From positions 58,853,938-58,917,937 of the forward strand of contig OY288257.1 in NCBI GenBank assembly GCA_958450325.1: a DNA stretch of 64,000 nucleotides, written 5' to 3'. The position numbers and the translations under genes are program-made. The stretch is from Agrostemma githago (lineage: Eukaryota > Streptophyta > Magnoliopsida > Caryophyllales > Caryophyllaceae). This document shows positions 1 through 11,339 of the stretch, one piece after another. Below the pieces are notes generated by a model. That model ran no database searches and had not been told where the DNA came from. It worked only from the letters and a program-made list of their open reading frames with translations. The stretch's first letter is position 1. Every line of letters begins with the position of its first letter.

Positions 1-190
1 CTAAAAAGAGGTGCCAAATAAAGGTACTGAGTAAAATATTTGAACCCTATTAAAATGTTTTTGCACCCATTATGAATTGAACAGATTCCAAAGACCCTGT
101 TAATGGAACCTGATTTCACAACCAGAGGTTTTAATGACTGCCCTTATTCTAAAAACTGGAACCCCTTTACAATCTTTACACATTTGCGTC

Positions 191-690
191 TAGGGGTGTC
201 AACGATTAGAGCCGGCTCGTAGAGTCCTCGGAATCGGCTCGATAAAAGCTCGGCTCAAGCTCGGTCAAAACGAGCTCGAGCCGAGCTTGTTCAAATCCGA
301 GTCGAGCCCGAGCTCAGTAAGGCTCGGCTCGGAAGCTCGTTTGGGCTCGTTTTTTTAGTTTTTTACATTATAAATTTAATAATTTTAAATTCTAAAAATT
401 CAAAATATATGTTTATTTGATATTTATAATTATTATACTTTAAAATTTTGTAACAATAATTTTTTGTGTTTTACAAAAGTTATTTTTAGTAATATATATA
501 TTTATAAAGAGATGAAAAAAATATAATGATAAACGAGCTCGAGCCGGACCCGAACTTTTTACGAGCCGAGCTCAAGCTTCAATTTTTTGAGCTCGACGAG
601 TTTCTTGCCGAACCCGAACCCGAGTTCAAATTTAAGAGTCGAATCCGAGCCCACCCGAACACGAGCTCAGATCGGCTCATTTACACCCTG
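191..690. mobile_element. hAT-type MITE (500 bp)
   Basis: The element is bounded by a perfect 8-bp target duplication, TTTGCGTC, at 183-190 and 691-698. Eight bases is the hAT-superfamily length. The termini are imperfect inverted repeats (TAGGGGTGTCAA at the left, complement of TTTACACCCTG at the right). About 150 bp inside each end consist of reiterated words built on CGAGCTCG / GAGCCGAGCTC; the middle (about 350-530) is plain AT-rich DNA. There is no transposase, so it is non-autonomous. Confidence 0.85.
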
Positions 691-698
691 TTTGCGTC

Positions 699-2058
699 AA
701 TCACAATTTATAATCCCTTGACGATCTGAAATTAGAATTAGAAAATAAAAAATTAGGAAACCCAAAAACGACGAACTGATGAAGAAACCACCGAAGACGA
801 CAAACTGACGAAGACGACGAAGAAGAAGATGACGTAGATTAAGATGATGAAGGCGACGGCAGAACCAAAGGACGAACTCCGTCTTGAATTCAATTTAAGG
901 TAAGCTTTAACTTCGATTCCAAATCCTTTGATGAATTCTCAATGTTTTGATGCATAATCTTCTTCAAATCATTTACAAGGCATATTTGTCCCTAATTACG
1001 TATTATTATTCTTGGTATTTTGCTTTTTGTTGTGAAATTTTTGTCGATTTGTTTTGTTTGGAATCCCTAATTCGATTTGTATTATCTGGGTATTTTGCTT
1101 TACTGAAACCCTAATTCGATTGGTATTTTGCTTAAGATTAAGATTATTCTGGGTATTTTGCTTCACCACTTTCTTTTTACCCAGTAATCACTCTCTCCCG
1201 TTTCTAAGTTAAAGTATCAATTTCTTACCCTTTTAAAGTTCATCATGTCTTAATTTAATTATGCTTTTGCTGTATAGAAATTTGAAGTTGGGCGAGTAAC
1301 CCTAAATTCAACGTAATTCACCTTCTATATTGTTTCTCAGGTCTGTGGAATTACTCCCTTGGTTTTGCTTAGCACAATTTGTGTTTCTTGTGCAATTGAT
1401 TTTAGGGTTTATCATTTTATTTATTATAGGGTAATTCCAAGTCTGGAAAAGATGGTGGCAGCAATCGTCAAGTATGGCGTCGTTGGAAATTGGTATGATT
1501 ATGATTTTCATAACCTCCTGCTCATTATATGTTTCTTGCATTGTTTGCATGTATATTGGAGTCCAAATATTCTTACCCTCCCATTCAATTGTTTATCTTA
1601 ACTATCTTCGTGTGACAGAGGTTTTGAACCATGTCAATAAATGATTGAGACAAAGGGAAATGGGAATGTAGTTTTTAGTAGTACTTCAAATGGAAGTGAA
1701 TAATGAAAATGATAGATAACCCATTTGCTGTTACTTGAATTACCCGCACTTTAGTGGAGGAATCTTAGCAAAGGGTAGCACTCACTACCTCAGACATGCA
1801 ACAAATGATCAAAATTATTGACTTTTGCTACCCATAATTCGTAAAAATGAGACCTTTTCATATATAATACGGAGTAAGCAAATACAATAAACTCCCTACC
1901 CCAAGATTCACCCCGACTTTAGCTTCCCTAAGTGATAAATAGATGAACTACGAACACAAGATGGTATGTGAATTGTGACAATTTGAATACTAACTACTGT
2001 ATTACCCTTTCCTTTTTCTCAAGACAAAGAAAGACCCTTATATGGAAGCCAAATTGGA
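699..2058. other. Intergenic or decayed transposon interior, exon-like fragments only
   Basis: No intact gene is visible. A purine-rich stretch at about 780-900 ends in a good donor context (GTAAGC at 901). A short stretch at about 1432-1491 between AG and GTATGATT could be an internal exon. Neither gives a protein I recognise. They could be leader exons of the Ulp1-like unit downstream or chance. Confidence 0.25.
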
Positions 2059-2364
2059 GCGCGTTCCACTAACTACGGATTCCCGGTCCACTACGCCGCA
2101 TCCAGCCTCCACAACCGCCAGACCAAACACCGTCTTCATCATATCTGGGACACCGAAGAATTGTCGGGTAAGATCCACTTCCACGACCTCCACCTCCCAC
2201 CTTTCACCTCACCGGACCCAAACTCCTAAACCAAGTTTCCTTCCCACCTTCAACCACTTGTCAACTCCACTCCCGAACTCCGTCAACCCGTATTTGAACT
2301 CGTATCCCTACTCTCGCAGAAGTCCACTAAGCTCATACTCATCCATGATTACATCCTGGCTACT
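2059..2364 (+). pseudogene. UDP-glycosyltransferase fragment, zeatin O-glucosyltransferase-like
   Basis: One + strand frame reads about 100 residues that match the N-terminal part of family-1 glycosyltransferases of the zeatin O-glucosyltransferase group. Recognisable pieces, in order, are a GFPVHYAAS-type strand, HNRQTK, KIHFHDLHLPPF, KFPSHLQP, and ELRQPV...LIHDYILATK. In intact enzymes (about 450-480 aa) this region helps bind the acceptor; the C-terminal UDP-sugar signature is absent. An in-frame TAA at 2227-2229 breaks it just before KFPSHLQP. There is no start codon in context and no partner exon, so it is a dead fragment. It lies upstream of CACTA-related sequence on the same strand, so it may be a transposon-captured fragment; that is inference because the CACTA left end was not found. 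Confidence 0.65.
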
Positions 2365-2839
2365 AAGTGTAAGTGTTAATTTTTGTTATTTGTCTTTCAT
2401 GTTTCTTCTTATTTTGGAGTCTCCGTCTACTAGATTACTAGTATTTTGTAACACTAAGGTTAAGTATAATTGTTGTTGGAAACTTTAAGTGGACAATATG
2501 TTCATAGACACTATTCTTTTACATATTGGTTGTATATTCCCTCGTACGTACGAATAATCCAGCTATATAGACATGTAGCTGTACTACTTGCTCGTTCAAA
2601 ATGTGTGCTAGTAATCTATGTTTGTTTAATCAACTAAAAACTATAACTTGAGTTTATTCAAGTCGATTTCTAACCTATTTATAAACTCACTGTAGTGACT
2701 ATTTATGTAACCTCCATCCATTTGTCATACTACCCTTGTGGTAGACGCTCATTCTATAGTGGTGTTATCTCTTTTTTTGTTAACAATGGTGTATGTTGTA
2801 GATCTTTGATTAATTGCTAATTCATTATTTAAAAAGATT

Positions 2840-4030
2840 TTATGTTTAGCTGAAGATACACTAAGAGCGGAACCCACATTTTCGTGGGAGTTACATGGTC
2901 GGAGATTGGTGAGTCGGTTTATTAATATAAAAGTACGTGTAAGATGATTCTCATGCTCAAAGATATAAGGGAGATATTTGGATATGAATGGTTAAATATA
3001 TCCGTAGTTCAACTTTGGGGAAGGTATCGTGCATCTTCTATAATATTTCAACTGTCTAATTTTATTTTGTATCACTTTTTTCTAAGATGTGCACACACAT
3101 ATATATACACACTAATTTTTTATGCTCTAACAATGTAGTTTCTTATATGAGTATGAGACTCACCTTGAAGTGACAAAAAAAATAGTCGGCCTTTTGTGCC
3201 CCAAACAACTTTGCTCATATATGCACAAGCTGCTTGAGATGGAGGAATACGTCACAACAGCCTTAAAAAAACAAGAAAATAAGAGATATGTGATGGGACC
3301 TTTTTTCGTGGGGTAAGTTTTATACTCATGTATGTATTTTTGTATTGTTCTCAATTTGATGACGAAATGACTCATAAGCATTTGTTTTTAATATAGCTCG
3401 CATTGGATGTTGGCTGTATTTTGTCTTGTAGATAATGTTGTCTATATTTTGGACTCGGATCAAGCGACAAAGAAGAAGTTGGCGATAAAAAGTTGCTTCT
3501 TACAGTAAGATTATTAGACTACAAATTTTAAATTAAAATTATGAATAAAATATGGGTAATATAATTAGCATTTCTTGTATAAAATTTCAGAGCTTGGAGA
3601 GTGTGTACTTTTATGGCTAGAAGGCGTGACATGCGCAAAAAAAATGAACTTCAATTTAATATGATCAAGGTACGTATAGTAACTATTTTTCTTAGAGGTG
3701 TATATTTAATTTATAGGAGTTTAGATTATTTATCTAACACTTAGTTTTAAATAAATTCAGTGCCCTCAACAACCAAATAGTTATGAGTAGTTATTTTGTT
3801 ATGAAGTGGATGTATGACATCATAGTTCACTACTCAACATGACAGGACGATCTAGAAAAGATATCTCATTGATCTATTCTATTGAATTTCTTTTAGTTTC
3901 TGGCATGAATATTTTTGAAGAATTAAAATAATTATAGTTCATGTTTATGTAGTGTGTTTCAGGTTCAGATCTAACAACTGATCAAATGAACGAAGTTCGA
4001 GAGCTTTGGTCGCTTTACTGTTTAAAAACC
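2840..4030 (+). pseudogene. Ulp1/SENP-like cysteine protease pseudogene of a CACTA-type transposon
   Basis: Several exon-like blocks on + form a degenerate Ulp1 (C48) peptidase domain. They are about 2944-3020 (...EWLNISVVQLW), 3142-3313 (YEYETHLEV...), 3400-3503 (SHWMLAV...VYILDSDQ, with the catalytic His and Asp), 3592-3670, and 3761 onward (CPQQPNSYE). The catalytic Cys that should follow PNSYE within 'ECG' is gone: the frame reads a TAG and then the shifted remnant of a Y-FVMKWMYDI block. A final QMNEVRELW block near 3985 matches the usual end of this domain. Such proteases are common accessory genes of plant CACTA and some Mutator-like elements, which fits the CACTA terminus about 700 bp downstream. 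It is dead because of the lost Cys and frame breaks. Exon borders are approximate. Confidence 0.6.
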
Positions 4031-4224
4031 TTTAATGTGCTGAGCTTGTTGAACTTGTTGGGTGAATTCAATTGTATATGACATATTTTTGAAGATGGTA
4101 GTGGATGGATTATTGGAAACTTCTGTTTCGTTGTTTGTGTTGTGACGGATTGATTTTTACAAGATTTGTTTAGGGTGGAAAAAAATTACAAAGAAGTGCT
4201 ATCAAATTTTATGTAACATTAAAT

Positions 4225-4731
4225 TGCGTGCAAAATAGTAAATCAAGACGCGATGTTATTTCTTTGTTATTCCCATCGGTTAAACAAAATGCGACATACA
4301 TTAACGATCATTGACATCGGTTGTGGTTTAAAACTGATGTAAATGGAATAATAATGACATCGCTTCAAAACAAAATGTGATGTAATTGAAGTAACATATA
4401 CATCACTTCTAGTGAAAATCGATGTAAATACGACAACAATGACATCGGTTATGTAAACATCGATGTAAATGGAACAACATTAACATCAATTTGAAACAAA
4501 GAGTGATGTAAATGACACAACATTAACATCGGTTTGAGACAAAAGGCGCTGTAAATGACACAACATATACATCAGTTCTACAAAAACCGATGCACATAGT
4601 CAAATATTAACATCGGTTCAAAAGCGATGTAAATGACAAATCACAAATATACATCGCCTGGATATACATCGCCCAAAAAGCGATGTAAATGTAAAAAATA
4701 ACCGATATCAATGGGCCTTTTTCTACTAGTG
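4225..4731 (+). mobile_element. Right end of a CACTA (En/Spm) transposon: subterminal repeats and TIR
   Basis: The stretch contains about a dozen direct and inverted copies of an ACATCGGTT / AACCGATGTAAATG motif, the usual subterminal transposase-binding layout of CACTA elements. It ends at 4731; the complement of the last bases reads CACTAGTAGAAAAAGGCCC, a typical plant CACTA terminus. The following 3 bases (TCC) would be one copy of the target duplication. The left terminus was not found in the window, so total length is unknown. The insertion interrupts the DUF4283-type frame at 4735-4961. Confidence 0.75.
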
Positions 4732-4734
4732 TCC

Positions 4735-4961
4735 CCCACCACCTTACCCTCCGTCTTCCAAGCCGTAATCATCGTGTCAATCAGGGCCCTGAGATTGAAG
4801 TGCCTATCGGACCACATCTGACCCAATACACATCTACCCTGAAGTGGTTGTTCTTCCGCCCCATCCACCACCCAATCGATCGTGGCCTCAATATTCTCCA
4901 TTTCCACCACGCCCTCCTCTCCAGGCCCCATAATATTAAGGTCAAAATCATTTTGACTCAT
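4735..4961 (-). pseudogene. DUF4283-type N-terminal fragment (LINE ORF1-like), cut by the CACTA element
   Basis: On - the frame starts with ATG at 4961 and gives about 75 residues with the DUF4283 pattern: an acidic start, then GRCVLGQMWSDRHFN and ALIDTMITAWKTEGKVVG. This domain starts the ORF1-like nucleic-acid-binding protein of plant L1-type LINEs and their host-gene derivatives, and is normally followed by a CCHC knuckle. Here the frame runs straight into the CACTA terminus at 4731, so everything downstream is lost or lies beyond the inserted element. Reading past 4731 gives only transposon sequence. Confidence 0.6.
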
Positions 4962-5601
4962 TCAGATTATCGCATAGAGGACAGGACCAACCCCAGTGCA
5001 AAAACGACGCACGTCAAGGAAAAGAAAAAAAAACTAACAAGAGACAAGAGAAACTGCTTGAAGCAAGACACCAATACCTGATGACAAAAGAGCGCCCCAC
5101 GTTGATGATTGAAAAGTGATTAAAAAGTGAAAATTTGCTCCTGACACTGTCAGGGGCGGATCCTTAGGAAAAGCTAGGGGCACACCCTCCCAGAGAAAAA
5201 ACCCTAGAGGGAACTTTTTTTTATCCGATTTTTTTAAAAACAAAAAAATATGAATCTAATATGAATCCTCCTTCTACTAAAAAGATAGGACTCCTACAAA
5301 AAAAACTCCACGTGATTGCATTTCTTGAAAAAATTTCCCGCCCAGCATAAAGTCTTGATGAATAAATTCGTAACAATAAAAGCTTCCTAAAATAATTAGT
5401 AACGTGTCTTGCATATAGCTTCCTAAAATTATAAAAACTTCCTAAAATAATAAGTAGCTTGCATGATTGCTTACATGAGTATAATAATTCAATAATTTAA
5501 TAACAGTAATAAATGATTCCTAAAATACTTGCATGGAATATGGAACCTACTGTATTCGAAAATATTCCTTTACAGTAAGCAAAGATAACTTAATCAGTTA
5601 G
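4962..5601. other. Non-coding stretch
   Basis: The first 100-200 bases may be the leader of the DUF4283/LINE fragment. A CAGGGGCGGA word at 5151 resembles a hAT terminus, but no partner end was found. The rest is AT-rich with no gene. Confidence 0.4.
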
Positions 5602-5859
5602 AGGATTATACAACCAGTTGTACATAGTTTTATGTACAACTGGTTTTAAGATTTTGAGCTTTATCATAAAGTTTTCGAGTTTTGCTGTAAACTTTTCGAG
5701 CTTCAGTGTAAAGTTGTCGAGTTAAATCACATAAATGTTTAAGCTCAAAAACTTAGAACTTAGCTCAGAAACTTTTATAAGCTCAATAAATATATATAAA
5801 AGCTCAACAATTTTGCCTTGGTGGTACAATGCTATTGCACAACCAAGTGTATAATCCTA
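5602..5859. mobile_element. Possible small MITE
   Basis: AGGATTATACAA at 5602 is mirrored by an inverted GTGTATAATCCT ending at 5859. Between them are reiterated GTACAACTGG, TTTCGAG and GTAAAG words. A clean target duplication is not visible (possibly TA), so the class is undecided. Confidence 0.4.
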
Positions 5860-7059
5860 TTTTCCTAATTCAATACATATAATCAGCTTCCTTTCACACA
5901 TAATTTTTACACTAAAATATTACTTCCACACATACTATAATATAAATCTTTCAATATATTACTGTATTCAAAATTTATAGTCTATCAGTATATGGTAAGT
6001 ATATATAAACCTGAATATATTATGTATATATATAAATCTTCCAATAATTCTATTTGTGGACATGACGTAGGTCCACCCCGACGCGGCGAAGCGCGGGTTT
6101 GGGTAGGCGAATGAATCTCGTGGTGAGATTGTTCTCGGGTTCGAAATTTAAGTCAAAATGGAGTCGCCACCGAATTTTGTGGTTATTCGGAACCATACGA
6201 GCCCACTCTATGTCGTCATGGGCTTTACACAAAGTAAGCCCACTCCGATTTCAGAGTTCATGGGGCTCGTCCCTTTGCATTGCGATACCGATACCATCTA
6301 TACCGGTAATCGTGTAAAGAATGACTCTCGTGCGCCAAGGGTTTCGGACATCCGAAAACCAAAGGTTCTGAGTAAGGGGTGAGGGTACGTGTTGGGAAGC
6401 CCACTAAGGACACCCAACCCCGCCCGCACATGGCGACCTCTACTAAGACACCGTTCGTGTTCGTGTACGCGCGCTAGTAAATTGATTAAATGATATGCAA
6501 ACAACGTTTTAGCTAAACATGCGAGTTTTGCGTTAACTACGTCATTTAATGCATCTTATTATTTGTCGGAATGATTTAGCATGCGAGGTTCATTTATAAA
6601 GCGTAAAAGCAAATAAATAAACAAAGCTCGAAAATAAATAGAAATAACGTACAAATTACACGGGCGGAAATACAACCCGGAATTCACAATACGACATTAC
6701 GTAAAATAATAAACGGAATAAAAAAAGCGCAATATAATGAAAGGGACGGATCCGTATGCAAGCTAGACCGCAAAAATATGTAGACGGACTAACCTCGATT
6801 AAATACGCATTATGTCGCATATTAAACGAGGGACGGGAACATAAGACTGTGACATATTGCTAGCCTAATCTCACGTCCCGTAGTCTTGTCCCGACTTATC
6901 ACGTCAAAGTGGTCAAAGTCGTTCTACGTGTCGTGATGTGTATAGTTTTGAAAATAGGATAGTCACGTGATAGTCTTTGCACGTGATGACTAAAGTCGAT
7001 AAAAGGGTCGGGGTTTGAATTGTGGGTCAAACCCCTCGGTTTTGTGGGTTACAGGACCC

Positions 7060-7165
7060 ACTCGACCGAGTTGTGGTGTGACTCGGTCGAGTGCACGTTT
7101 AACGTGGCTACTGACCACTTTTTGGGGTGCTACTCGATCGAGTGGCCTATGACACTCGATCGAGT
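7060..7165. repeat. Paired palindromes ACTCGAYCGAGT in the 3' LTR, downstream cluster
   Basis: Four 12-bp sites start at 7060 (ACTCGACCGAGT), 7081 (ACTCGGTCGAGT), 7132 and 7154 (both ACTCGATCGAGT, perfect palindromes). They form two pairs with 21- and 22-bp spacing, about two turns of B-DNA. Confidence 0.85.
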
Positions 7166-8050
7166 GCCCCCTGTACGAGAGGTAACTCGCCTTTTTTTAT
7201 GACTTGAAATCGATAATTGGCCGAATCAAATACAAATATCGCACGATTTGTATTTAATTCGGCCTCCGGTGCTATAATCGTGTATGAACGATTATAACAC
7301 CGTCACCGGAGCTTTAGGAAAACGTTTACCTTAGATTAGGAAATTTTGAATTGGTGACGAAATAATGTATCCCTCTACGTCACGACATCGGAATTAACCC
7401 TTTCGGGTTACGTGATGTCGGTTTTCGTGTCAACGGGTTTCGTACCAATTATGGAAAAGGAATTTAATCCGTTCAACTACGACCGATCACGGTCGCGTCA
7501 CGCCCTTGAGTACATTGGGGCGGGGCTCCTCGAAAGGGCTCCACCTCCGTCGTTGCTCGTAAAGGGATTAGACGGACCAAAAGTGATCATCGTAGTCAAA
7601 CGTTTTAAAACCGATTTTTGATATTAGTTTACGTATACGCGGTATTAATAATGTAAATGATGATAAAATGATATAAAACGAAAATACAAAAATGCAAAAA
7701 TGTTAGTGTTAGTGTTGTGACGATCATGACTATAATGCAATAAAAAAGAACAAAATGACGGAGTAAATAAAGATCGAAAGGGAATTTAGGACACCCTCAA
7801 CATACATGCTAGTATAGACCTCGGAAATGGACTCGTGAATAGCGACAAAGCTTGGGAGTATCGAGGATGTACGCGAGTTATGGTGTGTATAGATGTGTAT
7901 GTGTGTAGTGTCGGTTTCCGAGGTATAAATGGCTCGGATTTTGAGGTGTTTTTGCTTAGGGTTTGTAGTGCAGGTATGCAGGGAGAAAGTAGGGTAAATG
8001 TAGGTTAAATGCCTTAAGGAAAAGTTGTGAAATGAGGGGATGTCGTGGGG

Positions 8051-8059
8051 TATTTATAG
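8051..8059 (-). promoter_or_regulatory. TATA box of the Tat LTR promoter (3' LTR copy)
   Basis: The complement reads CTATAAATA followed by CCCC, a strong plant TATA context. The same site in the 5' LTR, the one that would drive gag-pol, is at 21251-21259. Palindrome pairs lie just upstream of it on -. Confidence 0.65.
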
Positions 8060-8082
8060 GCTTTACCCCACGACATAAGGGC

Positions 8083-8189
8083 ACTCGATCGAGTGGCCCT
8101 AGTGCACTCGATCGAGTGCCTATGCAAATGGGCCTTATCCTGTTTAAGGCGCTCCACTCGACCGAGTGGGTCAATCCACTCGATCGAGT
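8083..8189. repeat. Paired palindromes ACTCGAYCGAGT just upstream of the LTR TATA box
   Basis: Sites start at 8083, 8106, 8156 and 8178. Spacing inside the pairs is 23 and 22 bp. Three are perfect ACTCGATCGAGT and the one at 8156 is ACTCGACCGAGT. On - they fall about 25-140 bp upstream of the TATA box, where U3 activator sites are expected. Confidence 0.85.
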
Positions 8190-8577
8190 GGATCAAACAA
8201 ATCGAGATAAAAGGGGAAATGTTTGACTTTGTTTGTTGTGATCATTTTTTGAATTTATTTTGTGCGCCTAATCTGAACTTGGCTGATTTATGAGACGGTT
8301 TCGTCTTTGATCGGGTTTTGACCCGGTCGCCAAAAGACGGGAATTATTTTTGGTGTCGATTTTGGCCCAAATTAGTCTTATTTGACTCGGAACGACCCAC
8401 TGGGCCTGAATTTGCGGTCTGTTTTGTGAGATTTTTACTCCACTAAAAGTCCATGTCGGATATTATGAATTCCGAGCCCAAATCCGAGTATACCAAGTCA
8501 CGTTGACGTCCGATCATCATCGGGTGTTTTTCGGAGACTACCATAGACACGTGGCGGTCAAAATGCGGGTGTCTACA

Positions 8578-8592
8578 GAGCCCCCACTCTGA
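8578..8592 (-). other. Polypurine tract of the Tat element
   Basis: On - the bases directly before the 3' LTR read AGAGTGGGGGCTC, a purine run in the position needed for plus-strand DNA priming. Confidence 0.7.
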
Positions 8593-8739
8593 CTGAGGCT
8601 TGGACAAGGCGAAAGTCAGAGTAGCTACCAAGCCCGTTAAGACCTGGTAGACTTTCGGTCGGGTCGTTTATAGTCCAGTGGACTTGCGTGAAGGGCTCGC
8701 CAGCCATAAGCAGAGGGTCATACCTGTCCTGATGATGAT

Positions 8740-9130
8740 AGCTTCGCGGGGAGTCAGACTTGTAGCATAAGTCCTGGGCGCGCCTATGCGTGGGCCCATC
8801 CCGTATTGTTTTGGGGAAAATGCCGCCTTGGGCGTTCCGCTGGGGAAATATATGAGCTGTAAGGGCTTGCCTTCGAAGCATTGAGTCGCACTTGAGCTGA
8901 TGATGATGCTCCGTGGGGAGTAAAGCCTGCCTCTTTTGGGGAGTAGGTGTACCCGTATGCCGACACATCGCACCTTGGATGTAGCATACCGGGGAAAAGC
9001 TGACTCCGTTGGGGAAATTAAATAGTTTCGCGGGGACTTGCTTCTGAAGTCTGGGGTGTACCTGTATGCTGACACATAACGACTTGTATGTAACACGTAG
9101 GTAAAATGTTGACTCTCGCTGGGGAGAAAA
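8740..9130. repeat. Degenerate tandem repeats (about 110 bp) near the 3' LTR
   Basis: Related blocks with TGTACCYGTATGC, GACACAT, CTTG.ATGTA and repeated TTGGGGAAA words recur with a period near 110 bp (for example 8949 and 9058). Amplified tandem repeats here are a known trait of Retand-type elements. Long - strand frames across it are not conserved coding sequence. Confidence 0.5.
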
Positions 9131-9331
9131 AGATTGAATTTTTTTTTTTTGGAAGGACAAAATCTTTTAATGCAAAGAAATTTTATCAAAATTTTCCTTT
9201 TAGAAACTCTTAGGAAAGTTCGGGACAGCTTGATTCCTATTCTGGGTTCTAGTTTGAAATCAGGCCTGCGCGCGCATGGGGCCCAGCTTGCTGAGGAGGC
9301 AGGGTAGTTAGGTTTTCTGTTAGGTTTCCTC

Positions 9332-9341
9332 ATTATAAATA
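9332..9341 (+). promoter_or_regulatory. TATA box of the antisense gene
   Basis: ATTATAAATA lies about 100 bp before the ATG at 9438, on the strand opposite to gag-pol, giving an expected start site near 9365-9375. Confidence 0.55.
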
Positions 9342-9437
9342 TGAGAATCCCTCCTTCAACTTTTTGCATCTCAACTCAAATTCTTCTCTTCCTCCTCGAA
9401 ATCTTTTAGACTTTCAAGAAAGTTAGAAATCTCCACT

Positions 9438-11205
9438 ATGGGTATCGATCATTTGACGGCTATACTTCTCGCCTGGTCCCAATACTTTCGGGACGAAAAA
9501 AATGTCCGGCTGACTCAGATGGGGATAGTCAATTTATTCCCTTTTCAGCGTCTGATAGTTGACTCGCATTTTCTGGATGCCTGTCTGTCGTTTTGGGACA
9601 CCACCCATCACGTGTTTGCATTCCCGAGGGGCGAGATGTGTCCTTTGCCCGAGGAGATTGCGGCCATAGGCGGCTGGGGTCTTGCTATTCAGCCCGCTAT
9701 TCCTCCGTTCTACTCGGATCCAAGGAGGCGTTTGAGGGAGTTTTTGGGTTTGTCTCATGCTGAGACAAACCGAATGGTGCAGGGAGATAACGTTTCCCTA
9801 TTTGATCTGGCCGACAAGTTCATGAATCCACGGGACGTAAGGGCCACCCCTACTCATAGGCGTAGGGCATTCGCCTTTTGCATGCTGCACTGCTATGTCT
9901 TCGAAGGGTTGATGGAACTTGACTCATACATGGGTCAAATTAGGATGATCGGAGTGGTTGACCAGATGGAGACTGGTCATAGCCCTGCTTGGCTAGCCAC
10001 TGGAGAGATCATCACGGGTCTGGATACCAGACGGCTCGACCCGACCCGACGGTTGATGGGGAGTACCCGTTTCCTGCAGGTATACCTCTCGATTTTTTTT
10101 TTTTTTTTTTTTTTCGCGTGAATTTCCTGATTCTCGTAAGTCACTCGATCGAGTGGACCTGTCACTCGATCGAGTGACAATCGTACCGGGCTACTACCTG
10201 TTTTTGATAGGCCTACTCGATCGAGTCAGCTGCTGTACTCGATCGAGTGGGCTGTAGCGGACCACTCAATGGCTTACGAAGCTTGTGTATGCTTTTCAGA
10301 TATGGTTGTCGGAACGGCTCTCAATCATAGAGACTCCTCCGAGCATTCCCAATTATCGGAGCAGTCAGATTAGCTCCCGAAGGCGGAAGATAAGCTCGAG
10401 TCATCGGATAGATCGAGCTTACTGGGACGAGGAGTTGGTGTTTCATGGGGGTCCTTTGATCAGGTGGACCGTCGCTTGGTGGTTCCTTTCAAAATTGACC
10501 GGACTGGCTAAGAGAGACCAAGCCCGGTACCTGACGATCTTGTCCTTAGACTGGACAGTTCACATTTATCCGGACCGTCTCCTAAGGCAGTTCGGTTCGT
10601 CTCAGCGCATCCCTGAGACGGAAGCCATTATCAGCGTCCCGATCTAATTGACGGACGCTATGTGCGACACATGGTTGCGACGATGGTTCACTCGTCCCAC
10701 ATGGACGGTACCTAACCCTTGCCAATCCGCTTGGGTGTCACGGGCTTATCAGAAGTGGACTTCTGAAGAGTCCGAGGAAGCTCGAAAGGCCTTAAAGGTT
10801 GATGAGGCCATCGAATTGGTTCAGCGTGAGTCGGCGAAGGACAACAGGGACTTTTTCACTGGGGAATATATTCCTGAGGCTACAGTCCGGGGAGAATCGG
10901 GTCTTAAGTCACAAACTAAGACTCGATCTAAGGAAGTCGGTTCTAGCAGCACTCGAGGGCAGACCGACTTGGAACGACGACTTGGGCCGAGGTTGGCGGT
11001 CCGGGACCGACTTGGTCCGCGTGACCGGCTCCCTGAGCCCGTTAGGGCTCGACTTGGCCCTATTGATATGACAGAGGAGTCGGGCTCAAACAATCGAGCC
11101 CGAGCTAGAGAAGTTCCCGTGGTGATTCGGGAACGCTCCCCTCCGCGTCGTCGCCAGTGGACGACTAAGGAGGCTAAGGACAAGGGGAAGGGCAAGATGC
11201 CCTAA
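9438..11205 (+). pseudogene. Antisense extra ORF of the Tat element (plant-mobile-domain-like), one stop codon
   Basis: Two exons are evident. Exon 1 is 9438-10079 (ATG start, 214 codons) and ends CAG before GTATAC. Exon 2 runs from 10300 after a TTTTCAG acceptor. Both junctions are phase 0, giving RFLQ joined to IWLSERL. The protein (about 514 codons) has the aminotransferase-like plant mobile domain pattern in exon 1 (W...FP.GE..PLPEEIAAIGGWG) and DRLLRQFG.SQ.IP in exon 2. It ends in an Arg/Glu-rich basic tail. One in-frame TAA at 10645-10647 interrupts it between VPI and LTDAM, so full-length product is not expected without readthrough. The 220-bp intron contains a poly-T run and two palindrome pairs. 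It converges on pol with about 400 bp between their stops. Antisense extra ORFs are known from Tat elements; their role is unsettled. Confidence 0.7.
10143..10248. repeat. Paired palindromes in the intron of the antisense gene
   Basis: Four perfect ACTCGATCGAGT sites start at 10143, 10164, 10215 and 10237, with pair spacings of 21 and 22 bp, the same geometry as in the LTRs. Confidence 0.85.
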
Positions 11206-11339
11206 GTGCCGAGTCCTTTAGCTTTATTATTATTTAAGTATTATTATTATTATTTGTTGTGTGCCCCTTTTTTTGTATTTTTTTTTATTCCTGCATTTTG
11301 TAATTTCCCGAGTTTGTCGAGATTTTTTTTTTTTGAATT

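Larger units (their letters stand above)
6055..8577 (-). repeat. 3' LTR of the Tat element
   Basis: Begins TGTGGACATG and ends GTGTCTACA, with CTATT immediately before it. It carries a - strand TATA box (8051-8059), two clusters of paired palindromes, and no coding capacity. The short frames in it are chance frames shared with the other LTR. Confidence 0.95.

Noticed and set aside
1768..1780. CACTACCTCAG as the left end of the CACTA element
   Set aside because: It does not continue as the right TIR does (AGTAGAAAAAGGCCC) and has no matching subterminal repeats.
5151..5160. CAGGGGCGGA as a hAT terminus
   Set aside because: No inverted partner or 8-bp duplication was found nearby.
7060..8189. 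CRISPR-like array
   Set aside because: Regularly spaced palindromes, but only four per cluster, spacers of about 10 bp or irregular, in a eukaryotic LTR.
7020..8293. Short frames rich in HSIEW/LDRV in both LTRs
   Set aside because: They are translations of the ACTCGATCGAGT palindromes, occur on both strands, and have no conserved length.
8573..9369. Long - strand frames beside the 3' LTR as genes
   Set aside because: They cross the tandem-repeat region and the polypurine tract, overlap each other, and show no family motif.
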